Assembly: GCA_947630375.1 (NCBI GenBank)
Contig: CANRHH010000024.1
Span: 1-38,941, forward strand
Direction of reading: 5' to 3'
Origin: an uncultured Oscillospiraceae bacterium
Lineage (GTDB): Bacteria > Bacillota > Clostridia > Oscillospirales > Oscillospiraceae
DNA length: 38,941 nucleotides
Of the stretch, positions 25,481 through 33,594 are shown piece by piece (position 1 is the first letter of the stretch; each line of letters begins with the position of its first letter). The notes under the pieces were generated by a model. That model did not search any database. It worked only from the letters and a program-made list of their open reading frames with translations, and was not told the DNA's origin. The position numbers and the translations under genes are program-made.

Positions 25481-25960
25481 TCAGTCCTCTTTCATAATAG
25501 CTTTTTCCCGCTGGCGCATCTGCCGCTTCATGGGCCCCTCGTCCACATGGTCGTAGCCCAGCAGATGCAGCACGGAGTGTACCGTCAGGTACATGAGCTC
25601 CCGCTCGAAGCCGTGGCCCAGCTCCTGGCCCTGGCTCTCGCAGCGGGGCAGATTCAACAGCATGTCCCCCAACAGCAGCTGGCCGGTGTCCAGATCCCGC
25701 TCGCAGAGCGCCGGGTCAAAGCGCCCAGGCTCCAGCTCGTTGAGCGGGAAGGACAGCACGTCCGTCTCCCGGTCCACGCCCCGGAACTCCCGGTTCACCC
25801 GGCGGATGCCCTCCCCATCCGTCAGCAGCACGCTGATCAGGCAGGGGCTGCCGATCTCTTCCGCCTCCAGGGCCATCTTCACCGCTTTTTTGATCAGCCG
25901 GGCGGCGTTGGGGTGCCCCAGATTTTTCACTTCCCGGCTGATACAGACCTCATGTTCCAT
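25481..25960 (-). CDS. ybeY: Endoribonuclease YbeY
   Basis: YbeY is a metal-dependent RNase needed for 16S rRNA 3' maturation and 70S quality control. The 159-residue product carries the zinc motif H-x3-H-x5-H as His128, His132 and His138 (HSVLHLLGYDH). ATG 25960 follows AGGAGG at ten bases, inside the end of phoH. It lies between phoH and era, the standard arrangement. Confidence 0.96.
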   Translation of the reverse strand: MEHEVCISREVKNLGHPNAARLIKKAVKMALEAEEIGSPCLISVLLTDGEGIRRVNREFRGVDRETDVLSFPLNELEPGRFDPALCERDLDTGQLLLGDMLLNLPRCESQGQELGHGFERELMYLTVHSVLHLLGYDHVDEGPMKRQMRQREKAIMKED

Positions 25961-25964
25961 GGTC

Positions 25965-26981
25965 TCACTGCCTCCTGCCCCGCGGGGCCGGCGCTTTCTT
26001 CACCGGAGGCTTGGGCGCGGCCGCGGGGTTTTTCTTCTCGTAGACCTCGTAGGCCTCGATGATCTTCTGCACCAGCCGGTGGCGCACCACGTCGGAGCCT
26101 GTCAGCTGGCAGATGGCGATGTCCTCAATACCGTCCAGCACCTTCATGGCCACCTTCAATCCGCTGGTCTTGTCCTCGGGCAGGTCGATCTGGGTGATGT
26201 CCCCGGTGATGACCACCTTGGAGCCGAAGCCGATCCGGGTCAGGAACATCTTCATCTGCTCCCGGGAGGTGTTCTGGGCCTCGTCCAGGATGATAAAGCT
26301 GTCGTCCAGGGTGCGGCCGCGCATATAAGCCAGGGGGGCCACCTCGATGTTGCCCCGCTCCAGGTATTTCTGATAGGTATCCGCCCCCAGCATGTCAAAC
26401 AGCGCGTCGTAGAGAGGGCGCAGATAGGGGTCCACCTTGCTCTGCAGGTCCCCTGGCAGGAAGCCCAGCCGCTCCCCCGCTTCCACCGCGGGCCGGGTCA
26501 GGATGATCCGGTTGACCTCCTCCGCCCGGAAGGCCGCCACCGCGGCGGCCACGGCCAGATAGGTCTTGCCGGTACCCGCGGGGCCGATGCCTAAGGTGAC
26601 GGTGTTGTGGGCAATGGCGTCACAGTAGGCTTTCTGGCCCAGGGTCTTGGGCTTGATGGGCTTGCCCTTGGCGGTGATGCAGATCACATCCCCCGCCAGC
26701 TCCTGGATCTTGGTCTCCTTCCCCTCGGAGACCAGCTTCAGGATATAGCGCACGTTCTGCGCGTCGATATTCTCGCCCCGGGCGGCCAGGGTCAGCAGGC
26801 CGTTGATGGCCTTCTCCGCCAGCAGCACATCCTCCGCCTCGCCGCAGATGTGGATCATGTTGTCCCGGTCCAGGACCTTGACCCCCAGCTCGGTCTCGAT
26901 GATGCGCAGGTTTTGGTCAAAAGAGCCAAACACGCTGATCACGTGTTCCATCCGTTCCACTTCGATGGTTTTATCTATCAT
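25965..26981 (-). CDS. phoH: PhoH-family ATPase (YqfC-operon type)
   Basis: This is a PhoH/PhoL-like P-loop ATPase, probably acting on RNA with YbeY; the precise substrate is unknown. I chose ATG 26981 (AAGGA nine bases upstream, right after the yqfD stop), giving 338 residues, typical for the family. An earlier in-frame ATG at 27005 also has a possible ribosome site but would overlap yqfD. The N-terminal 80 residues form the KH-like part. Walker A GPAGTGKT is at 133-140, Walker B is FIILDEAQN, and a basic Pro/Lys tail ends the protein. Confidence 0.93.
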   Translation of the reverse strand: MIDKTIEVERMEHVISVFGSFDQNLRIIETELGVKVLDRDNMIHICGEAEDVLLAEKAINGLLTLAARGENIDAQNVRYILKLVSEGKETKIQELAGDVICITAKGKPIKPKTLGQKAYCDAIAHNTVTLGIGPAGTGKTYLAVAAAVAAFRAEEVNRIILTRPAVEAGERLGFLPGDLQSKVDPYLRPLYDALFDMLGADTYQKYLERGNIEVAPLAYMRGRTLDDSFIILDEAQNTSREQMKMFLTRIGFGSKVVITGDITQIDLPEDKTSGLKVAMKVLDGIEDIAICQLTGSDVVRHRLVQKIIEAYEVYEKKNPAAAPKPPVKKAPAPRGRRQ

Positions 26982-26995
26982 GGGTCGTGTTCCTT

Positions 26996-28159
26996 TCAGG
27001 GCCATTCCGCCCTTTCGGCTATATTTTCCGAGCACTGGGCCCGGAGTGTCACCAGCAGCAATCCCCCGCTCCGGGAGACGGAAAAAGAGGAGGAGACGAT
27101 CTCCCCGTCGATCCGCGCCCGGAGGTTTTCCAACAGCCGCTGTTCCATTTCCCGCTCTGCCCGGCACGCCGCCGGGGCCGTCTCCCGGCGGCACAGCTCT
27201 TCCCGGATCAGCGTCACCGGCAGGGCAAACATGCCGTCCAGCCCCAAGTTATATTCATATACGATTTTATCATATCCGTCAAGCGGCTTTCCACTGCCAA
27301 AGTATAAATTTATCCGCTTTTTTCCGCATTTCAGAGCCAGCCGGCTGTAAGCGTGCCCGGCCGGCGCTTTCTCCCAGATCTCCAGCGGGCAGACCGCCGT
27401 CAGCTCGTACCAGGTATCGGCCTCCACACTGCCCTGGGCCCGGACCAGCCGGGGGGCGTTGGTGATGCTGTCCATCACCGCGCTGATAAGGACCTCCCCC
27501 TCTGTCACGGCCTGCCCTTTCTCCACCAGGGGCTTGCCGTTGAGGACCGACATCTTTGTTATAATGCCCGTTTTCCCGGCCACCATGTCCGAAGCCTGGC
27601 TCTCCAGATAGATCTCCGGCTTTTCCTGCCGCTCCGAGACCAGCACCACGGCCCGGGAGCCGTTCACATTCACCGTCATCCAGGCCAGCTCCGGCAGCTC
27701 TGTCAGCATCCGGCTGCGCACCAGATCGGTGGACAGCGCGGGCCAGTATGTCCCCTGCCCCACGCCGCAGTCCTCCAGGGCCCGGAGGATCTGTCCCCGG
27801 CTGAGCTTTTCACAGCCCACCACCTGGATCTCCCAGATAAACAGCGACGACAGCCCCAGCAGCGCTGCCGCCAGCGCCGCGGACAGCAGCAGCCATTTCC
27901 TCCGGCGCAGCATCCGCCGGTTCCGGCTGCCGCCCCTGTGGGACAGCACCTGCAGCTGGCACATGCTGCCCTCGATGGCGGAGCGCAGCTGCCCCAGCTG
28001 GCTCTCATAGGCCGTCAGGCGCAGGGTATACGGATCCACGCACTCCAGGTCCCACAGCTCCACGCCTCTCAGCGCGCAGGCGTTCAGCGCCGCCTCCGGC
28101 AGGGCGCCCCGGAGCTCCGCCCGCACGGTTCCCCGGATTTTGTCCATGCATTTTGCCAT
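26996..28159 (-). CDS. yqfD: Sporulation protein YqfD
   Basis: YqfD is a mother-cell sporulation membrane protein required for normal engulfed forespore development in Bacillus; its mechanism is not settled. Start ATG 28159 lies two bases after the yqfC stop with GGGAA upstream and gives 387 residues, matching the family. One transmembrane helix (about 92-112, after RRRK) is preceded by a small cytoplasmic domain and followed by a large extracytoplasmic part. A longer frame reaching 28519 merely reads the yqfC region out of phase. Confidence 0.9.
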   Translation of the reverse strand: MAKCMDKIRGTVRAELRGALPEAALNACALRGVELWDLECVDPYTLRLTAYESQLGQLRSAIEGSMCQLQVLSHRGGSRNRRMLRRRKWLLLSAALAAALLGLSSLFIWEIQVVGCEKLSRGQILRALEDCGVGQGTYWPALSTDLVRSRMLTELPELAWMTVNVNGSRAVVLVSERQEKPEIYLESQASDMVAGKTGIITKMSVLNGKPLVEKGQAVTEGEVLISAVMDSITNAPRLVRAQGSVEADTWYELTAVCPLEIWEKAPAGHAYSRLALKCGKKRINLYFGSGKPLDGYDKIVYEYNLGLDGMFALPVTLIREELCRRETAPAACRAEREMEQRLLENLRARIDGEIVSSSFSVSRSGGLLLVTLRAQCSENIAERAEWP

Positions 28160-28161
28160 CG

Positions 28162-28434
28162 CTATTCCCACTCCACGTTTTTCAGTTCCCCGCCGATCAG
28201 CAGCTGGCTCTTGTTCATGGCCTCCAGCTTCAAACCGCTGCCGGTGAGGCTGATCCTGCCCCGGCCGGTGCTGATCACGATGTGCTCCTGGCCGTATTCC
28301 AGGATCCCCCGGTGGTTTTCGATCAGCGTCCGCCGGCCGGCCACCACGGTCAGCCGCGCTGCTCCCAGCAGCGCCTCCTCCGGCAGCGAGAGCCGCTCCG
28401 AGAGCTCCGCCGTTACGGTCTCCCATTTTTTCAG
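28162..28434 (-). CDS. yqfC: YabP/YqfC-family sporulation protein, CTG start
   Basis: This is a small YabP/YqfC-family protein, 90 residues as called, expressed in the mother cell in Bacillus. The core LIENHRGILEYG matches the family's IENHRGLL signature. The N-terminal 30 residues (KKWETVTAELSERLSLPEE) also align with family members, so the start must lie before them. The codon before KKW is CTG 28434, and an in-frame TGA immediately precedes it. AGGGGGTG, seven of eight bases of the ideal SD, sits six bases upstream. GTG or ATG starts further in would delete conserved sequence. A non-canonical CTG start is therefore the best reading. Confidence 0.85.
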   Translation of the reverse strand: MKKWETVTAELSERLSLPEEALLGAARLTVVAGRRTLIENHRGILEYGQEHIVISTGRGRISLTGSGLKLEAMNKSQLLIGGELKNVEWE

Positions 28435-28452
28435 TCAGGCCACCCCCTGTCC

Positions 28453-28486
28453 GTATAAATCTATGCCCCGGGACATAGTTTGATAC
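28453..28486 (-). promoter_or_regulatory. Candidate sigma-E-type promoter of the yqfC operon
   Basis: On the minus strand GTATCAA (28486-28480) and CATAGATT (28465-28458) are separated by 14 bases. CATA-x-A-x-T and a short spacer fit the mother-cell sigma-E pattern better than sigma-A. It would give a leader of about 17 bases, ending at the strong SD of yqfC. yqfC and yqfD are sigma-E genes in Bacillus. Motif matching was by eye. Confidence 0.5.
28453..28486 (+). promoter_or_regulatory. Candidate sigma-E-type promoter of spoVV, mirrored on the same bases
   Basis: On the plus strand GTATAAA (28453-28459) and CATAGTTT (28474-28481) are separated by 14 bases. This is the same architecture as the minus-strand promoter and uses the same 34 bp: the two halves match as an inverted repeat at 14 of 17 positions around CCCCGGGA. 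It points to spoVV 22 bases downstream. Confidence 0.5.
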
Positions 28487-28508
28487 ACAAAGGAAAGGGG
28501 TCCTGCCT

Positions 28509-29471
28509 ATGAAAAACAAACTGGCCGTGCTGGCGGCCCTCTGCGCCCTGTTCTGTCTGATTTTTTCCTCCGGTCAGGTGATCGAGAGCAGCCGGGCGGG
28601 GCTGCGCCTGTGCGCGGAGCTGATCGTCCCCTCCCTGTTTCCCTTCTTTGTGGTGGGCGGACTGCTGAGCCGGCTGGGCTTCCCGGCGGCTCTGGGGCGG
28701 CGGCTGGCCCCCGCCGCGGCCCGGCTGTTCCGGGTCTCGGGGCCGGGGGCCTCGGCCCTGATCGTGGGGCTCTGCGGCGGCTACCCCATGGGGGCGGCCA
28801 TGATCGCGGACCTGCGCCGGGATGGACTGGCAGACAGCCGGGAGGCGGAGCGGCTGCTGGCCTTCTGCAACAACTCCGGCCCCGCCTTTATCATCGGCGC
28901 GGTGGGCGTGGGCGTCTTTGGCTCGGCCCGGCTGGGCCTGCTGCTCTATGGGGTGCACATCCTGTCAGCGGTGCTGACTGGGGTCCTGCTGCGGGGCTTA
29001 GGCGGGCAGGGTCCCTGTCAGCCATCCGCGGCCCCGGCACTCGCGCCGGAGAGCCTGGCCCGGGCCCTGCCGGAAGCGGTGCGCCAGGGGCTGGTGTCGG
29101 TGCTGAACGTGTGCGGCTTTGTGGTCTGCTTCACGGTACTGACCGGCCTGCTGGACGCCGGCGGCCATTTCTCCCTCTGGGCGGGGCGGCTCTCCGCCCT
29201 CCTGGGCACCGAGCTCCACTGGTCCCGGGCCCTGCTGACCGGCTTTTTGGAGCTGGGCAGCGGCGTGGGCGCCCTGCGGGGCCTGGCGCCAAGTCCCGCC
29301 AATCTGGCCCTGGCCGCTGCTCTGCTGGGCTGGGGCGGCGTCTCTGTCCAGTTCCAGACCCTCTCTGTGCTGGCGGATACGGATATAAAAGGCGCCCTGC
29401 ACACGGCAGGGCGCCTGATCAGCGCATGTATAGGGGCCTCGCTGGCCTGGGGCGCGGGGCTCCTCCTCTAA
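28509..29471 (+). CDS. spoVV: SpoVV/YlbJ, spore dipicolinate transporter family
   Basis: This is a sporulation integral membrane protein, YlbJ family, with a nucleoside-recognition (gate) fold. In Bacillus, SpoVV moves dipicolinic acid across the outer forespore membrane. It has 320 residues, about eight hydrophobic helices, and the motifs PSLFPFFV near residue 43, GLCGGYPMGA and CNNSGPAFIIG. ATG 28509 follows AAAGGGG at eight bases. It diverges from the yqfC operon and shares the mirrored promoter region. Its stop codon overlaps the stop of the convergent chromate transporter gene, with no terminator visible. Confidence 0.88.
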   Translation: MKNKLAVLAALCALFCLIFSSGQVIESSRAGLRLCAELIVPSLFPFFVVGGLLSRLGFPAALGRRLAPAAARLFRVSGPGASALIVGLCGGYPMGAAMIADLRRDGLADSREAERLLAFCNNSGPAFIIGAVGVGVFGSARLGLLLYGVHILSAVLTGVLLRGLGGQGPCQPSAAPALAPESLARALPEAVRQGLVSVLNVCGFVVCFTVLTGLLDAGGHFSLWAGRLSALLGTELHWSRALLTGFLELGSGVGALRGLAPSPANLALAAALLGWGGVSVQFQTLSVLADTDIKGALHTAGRLISACIGASLAWGAGLLL

Positions 29472-30043
29472 AAGGAGAACAGCACCCCCGCCGCGGCGGA
29501 GCCGAGAATAAAAACGATGGGATGGAGCTTTTTTGTGGCCTTCACATACCGGGTCAGCACCACCAATACGGCGGCTAAAAGCAGGGCCTTCAGATTGAGC
29601 AGATCCCCGATGGCCCCGGTTTGGGCATAGAGATCAAAGTTGAACACCGCGATCTTTACCACCAGCAGCCCCGCCGCGGCGATAAGGCCCACGGAGCAGG
29701 GGCGCAGCCCGTAAAAGGCGGCGTCCACGACCCTGTTCTGCCGGAAAGCCTGGAGCACCCGGGCAATGATCAAAATAATGATGATCGACGGGGTCACCAG
29801 CCCCAGGGTGGCCGCTAAAGCGCCGGGCAGGCCGGCGGTGGTAAAGCCCACATAGGTGGCCATATTCACCCCGATGGGGCCGGGGGTGGACTCGGACACG
29901 GCGATCATATCCGCCAGCTGCCCATGGCTGAACCAGCCGGTGGCGTCGGACATGCTGTAAAGGAAGGGCAGCGTAGCCATGCCGCCGCCTACGGCAAAGA
30001 GCCCGGTCTTGAAAAACTCATAAAACAGCCGGAGAAGGATCAT
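29468..30043 (-). CDS. Chromate-type transporter, second half-size subunit
   Basis: This is a short-chain CHR family (ChrA-half) membrane protein of 191 residues. It has the family motifs FFKTGLFAVGGGMATLPFL and ESTPGPIGVNMATYVG, and about five or six helices. Single-domain CHR proteins occur as adjacent pairs that form one transporter, and this is the second of such a pair: its ATG overlaps the stop of the first by four bases. Chromate efflux is proven for only some members; other anions are possible here. It converges on spoVV with overlapping stop codons. Confidence 0.88.
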   Translation of the reverse strand: MILLRLFYEFFKTGLFAVGGGMATLPFLYSMSDATGWFSHGQLADMIAVSESTPGPIGVNMATYVGFTTAGLPGALAATLGLVTPSIIIILIIARVLQAFRQNRVVDAAFYGLRPCSVGLIAAAGLLVVKIAVFNFDLYAQTGAIGDLLNLKALLLAAVLVVLTRYVKATKKLHPIVFILGSAAAGVLFSF

Positions 30044-30582
30044 TTACCGCGCACCCCCAGCCTTGTAAACAGGATGCCGGCGGCGGCGCAGAGGAGCACA
30101 AACAGCACCGGCGAGATGTCAAAGAACACGGACAGGCCGAACACCGCCAGGCACAGGACCAGAGCCGCCTTGTCGGGCACGGCTCCTTTCCAGAGCTTCA
30201 CCACCGCGTTGAAGATCAGCACACAGACGCAGACCCGGATCCCGGCAAAGGCGCTCTTGACCGCCTGCAGCTCCGCGAAATTGGTGAGCACGCTGGCGAT
30301 GAGGGTGATGATCACCAGAGAGGGAAACACCATCCCCAAGGTGGCGGCGATCCCGCCGAAGGTGCCCGCCACGCTTTGGCCCACAAAGGTGGCCGTGTTG
30401 ATGGCGATGATCCCCGGGGTGCATTGGCCCACCGCGTAGTAGTCCATCAGCTCCTCACTGGTGGTCCAGCCCCGCTTTTCCACCAGCTCCCGCTCTAAGA
30501 AGGGGATCATGGCATAGCCGCCGCCAAAGGTCATGGCGCCGATCTTCGCAAAGGCCAGAAACAGCTCAAGCAGCTTCTTCAT
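30040..30582 (-). CDS. Chromate-type transporter, first half-size subunit
   Basis: This is a short-chain CHR family membrane protein of 180 residues. It carries FAKIGAMTFGGGYAMIPFL and GQCTPGIIAINTATFVG, the counterpart motifs of its partner, as expected for an ancient duplicated pair of opposite topology. Its ATG overlaps the phosphoglucomutase stop (ATGA). The three genes therefore form one operon, an unexplained pairing of sugar phosphate metabolism with anion transport. Confidence 0.88.
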   Translation of the reverse strand: MKKLLELFLAFAKIGAMTFGGGYAMIPFLERELVEKRGWTTSEELMDYYAVGQCTPGIIAINTATFVGQSVAGTFGGIAATLGMVFPSLVIITLIASVLTNFAELQAVKSAFAGIRVCVCVLIFNAVVKLWKGAVPDKAALVLCLAVFGLSVFFDISPVLFVLLCAAAGILFTRLGVRGK

Positions 30583-32306
30583 GCACCGAGGGCCTCGGCG
30601 TAGGTATTGTATTTCTCCAGACGCTGGGTGCAGTCCTCCCGGTTCTTGCCCCGGACCAGCAGATACACCTTGATCTTCGGCTCGGTACCGGAGGGCCGGA
30701 TGATAAAGTTGCTGCCGTCTTCCAGCTCAAAATACAGCACATTGGAGCCCCAGAAGGGGGTCTTGTCCACCTTGCCCAGGCCGGTGACAAAGATGCTGCC
30801 GTCCTGGTAATCCCGCAGGCGGACCACCTTTTCCCCGGCGATCTCCATGGGGGGCTCGGCCCGGAGCCGGTCCATCAGGGCCTTCATCTTTTGCAGCCCG
30901 TCCAGGCCGGGCATGACCAGGTTCAGGGTCTTCTCCATATACCAGCCGTACTTCTCATACAGGGCATTGACGGCCTGCAGCAGGTTCATCCCCAAGCCCC
31001 GGTAGTGGGCGGCCATCTCGGTCACCATCATAGCGGCCGTGACCGCGTCCTTATCCCGGACATAGTCGCCCATCATGTAGCCGTAGCTCTCCTCAAAGGA
31101 GAAGATGCACTTATAGCTGCCGGCGGCCTCCCAGGCGGCGACCCGCTCGGCCATGAATTTGAAACCGGTGAAGGTGTCCTCAAAGTGGACGCCGTTTTTC
31201 TCTGCCACGACCCGGGCCATGCTGGTGGAGACGATGCTGGACAGGGCGCCGGGATTTTCCGGCATCGTGCCGGTGGCCTTGCGGGCGGTGATCACATAGT
31301 CCAGCAGCAGCACCCCCAGCTGGTTGCCGGTGATGACGGTATAGCCGTCCCCATCGGGCACCATGGTGCCGATCCGGTCCGAATCCGGGTCGGTGCCGAT
31401 GATCAGATCCGCCCCCACCTGCTTGGCCAGGTCGATGGCCAGATAGAAGCCCTCCGGATTCTCCGGGTTGGGGCTGACCACCGTGGGGAAGTTCCCGTCA
31501 ACGACCATCTGCTCGGGCACCGGGTACAGATGCTTGATCCCCAGCCGCTTGAGCGCCTCGGGCACCAGCTTATAGCCGCAGCCGTGGAAGGGCGTATAGA
31601 CGATCTTCAGATCGTCCGCTGCGGCCTTGACCGCCTCTTTGTCGATGGCCTGGGCCATCACCTGCTCCAGGAAAGCCTCGTCGGTCTCTTCGCCCAAGAG
31701 CTCGATCTTGCCCTCGGCAAGGGCGGTCTGATAGTCGCAGGTCTTAAAGCCGGTGAAGATGTCGATAGCGCTCATCTGGGCGGCGATCTCCGCCGCCTTC
31801 TGGGGCGGCAGCTGGGCCCCGTCGGACCAGTAGACCTTGTAGCCGTTATATTCCTTGGGGTTGTGGCTGGCGGTGATGTTCAGCCCCGCGGCGCAGCCAT
31901 ATTTGATCACGGCGAAGCTCAGCTCCGGCGTGGGCCGCAGGGACTCAAACAGGCGCACATGAATGCCGTTGGCGGCCATCACGCAGGCGGCCTCCTCGGC
32001 GAAAGCCCGGCTGTTGATCCGGCAGTCGTGGGCAATGACCACGCCCCGGTCTTTGGCGCCCTGGCCCTCGGCGGCGATAACATTGGCAAAAGCCTGGGTG
32101 GCGTGGCGGATCACATGCACGTTCATGTTGTGCAGCCCCAGCTTCATGGTCCCCCGCAGGCCGGCGGTGCCGAACTCCAGCGGCGCAAAAAAGCGGCTCT
32201 CGATCTCCTTCTCGTCCCCGGCGATGGCGTTGAGCTCGGCCCACTCCTCCTCGCTGAGAGCGGGGCTGTCCAGCCAGCGCTGGTACTCCTCTTTATAATT
32301 CCTCAT
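30579..32306 (-). CDS. pgcA: Phosphoglucomutase/phosphomannomutase (PgcA type)
   Basis: This alpha-D-phosphohexomutase interconverts glucose 1- and 6-phosphate and so supplies UDP-glucose and glycogen pathways. The 575-residue product is typical of the long Firmicutes PgcA/YhxB type. The phosphoserine loop is TASHNP (145-150, Ser147). The metal loop is GTDPDSDRIG near 310, the sugar-binding loop is EESYG, and the phosphate-binding loop is RPSGTEPKIK near the C-terminus. ATG 32306 is chosen because a perfect AAGGAGG lies upstream; a longer frame to 32339 would overlap rlmH. Mannose or glucosamine activity cannot be excluded. Confidence 0.95.
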   Translation of the reverse strand: MRNYKEEYQRWLDSPALSEEEWAELNAIAGDEKEIESRFFAPLEFGTAGLRGTMKLGLHNMNVHVIRHATQAFANVIAAEGQGAKDRGVVIAHDCRINSRAFAEEAACVMAANGIHVRLFESLRPTPELSFAVIKYGCAAGLNITASHNPKEYNGYKVYWSDGAQLPPQKAAEIAAQMSAIDIFTGFKTCDYQTALAEGKIELLGEETDEAFLEQVMAQAIDKEAVKAAADDLKIVYTPFHGCGYKLVPEALKRLGIKHLYPVPEQMVVDGNFPTVVSPNPENPEGFYLAIDLAKQVGADLIIGTDPDSDRIGTMVPDGDGYTVITGNQLGVLLLDYVITARKATGTMPENPGALSSIVSTSMARVVAEKNGVHFEDTFTGFKFMAERVAAWEAAGSYKCIFSFEESYGYMMGDYVRDKDAVTAAMMVTEMAAHYRGLGMNLLQAVNALYEKYGWYMEKTLNLVMPGLDGLQKMKALMDRLRAEPPMEIAGEKVVRLRDYQDGSIFVTGLGKVDKTPFWGSNVLYFELEDGSNFIIRPSGTEPKIKVYLLVRGKNREDCTQRLEKYNTYAEALGA

Positions 32307-32335
32307 ACTTTTCCTCCTTACCGCGACTGCTCGCG

Positions 32336-32818
32336 TCATTTATGATATTTCGAACCTTCTTTGATCTTGAAGCCTCTGTAGATCTGCTCGGCCAGCATGA
32401 TCCGGGCCAGATGGTGCGGAAAGGTCATTTCCGACAGGCTCAGGCGCAGCTCCGCGCGGGCCTTGACCCGTTCAGCCAAGCCGTAAGAGCCGCCGATCAC
32501 AAAGCACAGCCGGGGTTTGCCGGAGCCGGCCCGCTCCTCCAGCAGCCTGGAGAGGCCCTCGCTGGGCATCTGCCTGCCCTCCACGCATAGGGCCACGGTA
32601 TAGGCCTCCGCCGGGATGGCCCGCAGGATCTCCCCCGCCTCCCGCTCCAGGGCGGCGGCGATCTGGGCCGGGGACGGATCCTCCGGCAGGCGCTGTTCCC
32701 CGATCTCCGCCGTCTCCAGGCGGCAATAGGCGGACAGCCGCTTGGCGTACTCCTGATACGCCTCTATGTAAAACCGCTCCCGGAGCTTCCCTACGCAGAT
32801 CAGCTTGATTTGCAGCAT
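32336..32818 (-). CDS. rlmH: 23S rRNA pseudouridine1915 N3-methyltransferase RlmH
   Basis: RlmH is a SPOUT-class methyltransferase acting on pseudouridine 1915 of helix 69 in assembled 70S ribosomes. The 160-residue product has the N-terminal IKLICVGKL, the knot motif FVIGGSYG, the loop LSLSEMTFPHHLARIMLAEQIYR, and the invariant C-terminal YHK. It overlaps the upstream hydrolase gene by 19 bases. The WalJ-RlmH pairing is common in Firmicutes. Confidence 0.97.
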   Translation of the reverse strand: MLQIKLICVGKLRERFYIEAYQEYAKRLSAYCRLETAEIGEQRLPEDPSPAQIAAALEREAGEILRAIPAEAYTVALCVEGRQMPSEGLSRLLEERAGSGKPRLCFVIGGSYGLAERVKARAELRLSLSEMTFPHHLARIMLAEQIYRGFKIKEGSKYHK

Positions 32819-33594
32819 AGCCCCGCCTTTCCCACAGGCAGCTCCAGGCAGCCCAGCACCGGCGCGCAGCAGAACTCCACGCCGCTCTCTCCCAGGGCGG
32901 CGCCGACGGTCTCCAGAGCCTTTTCCGGCCGGTTGTTCTCCCGGCTCAGATGGCCCAAAATAATACGCCGTGTGCCGCTGCCGGCCAAATACCGCGCCAG
33001 CTCCGCGCAGCAGGCGTTGGACAGGTGCCCCCGCTCGGAGAGGATCCGGCGCTTCAAATAGACCGGATAGGGCCCGTACCGGAGCATGTCCTCGTCATGG
33101 TTGGCCTCGATGAGCACTGTGTCCGCTCCCATGAGCCCGGCCTCCACCTCTTCGGTGACCCGGCCCATATCGGTGGCCAGGGCAAAGGTCCCCTCTTCCC
33201 CCTCCACCCGGTACCCCACACTCTCGTCGGTGTCATGGGGCGTGTGAAAGGCGGTGACGCGCAGAGCGCCCAGGGGAAAGGCTTCCCCCACCGGGACAGT
33301 CCGCAGCCGCCCCTCCACCCGGGGCAGCATACCGCGCAGGCGGTTTGCCACGGTCCGGGGCGCGCAGACGGGAAAATCATAGTACTTGAGCAGCATATCC
33401 AGCCCGGAAATATGATCGGAGTGCTCATGGGTGATGAGCACTCCGCCGATATCTCGCATTGTATGGCCTGTCCGCGCCACAGCGGAAGACAGTCTGCGCA
33501 TGGAAATTCCGGCGTCGATCAAAATATTCGTATCCCCGCTGGAGAGCATGAGGCAGTTACCGCCGGAGCCGCTGGCAAAAACATAGGCCCTCAT
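32800..33594 (-). CDS. walJ: WalJ/YycJ-type metallo-beta-lactamase-fold hydrolase
   Basis: This is a beta-lactamase-fold hydrolase of the YycJ/WalJ family, proposed to be a 5'-3' DNA exonuclease involved in coordinating replication with division. The 264-residue product has the N-terminal ASGSGGNC and the metal site HEHSDH (56-61), plus further His/Asp ligands such as the EANHD segment. Its ATG overlaps the murA2 stop (ATGA). It is not beside a WalRK two-component system here, so the function is by family only. Confidence 0.85.
   Translation of the reverse strand: MRAYVFASGSGGNCLMLSSGDTNILIDAGISMRRLSSAVARTGHTMRDIGGVLITHEHSDHISGLDMLLKYYDFPVCAPRTVANRLRGMLPRVEGRLRTVPVGEAFPLGALRVTAFHTPHDTDESVGYRVEGEEGTFALATDMGRVTEEVEAGLMGADTVLIEANHDEDMLRYGPYPVYLKRRILSERGHLSNACCAELARYLAGSGTRRIILGHLSRENNRPEKALETVGAALGESGVEFCCAPVLGCLELPVGKAGLCCKSS

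Noticed and set aside
26982-27194. Longer N-terminus for PhoH
   Set aside because: It overlaps the yqfD 3' end in another frame and is Gly/Pro-rich. ATG 26981 with its SD lies right after the yqfD stop.
28160-28519. 120-residue N-terminal extension of YqfD
   Set aside because: It is the yqfC region read out of phase (Gly/Asp/Arg-rich). The family N-terminus and ribosome site fit ATG 28159.
30891-32345. 484-codon plus-strand frame opposite phosphoglucomutase
   Set aside because: It is fully antisense to a complete enzyme with all active-site motifs. Its translation is a Gly/His/Val-rich shadow with no ribosome site, as expected in high-GC DNA.
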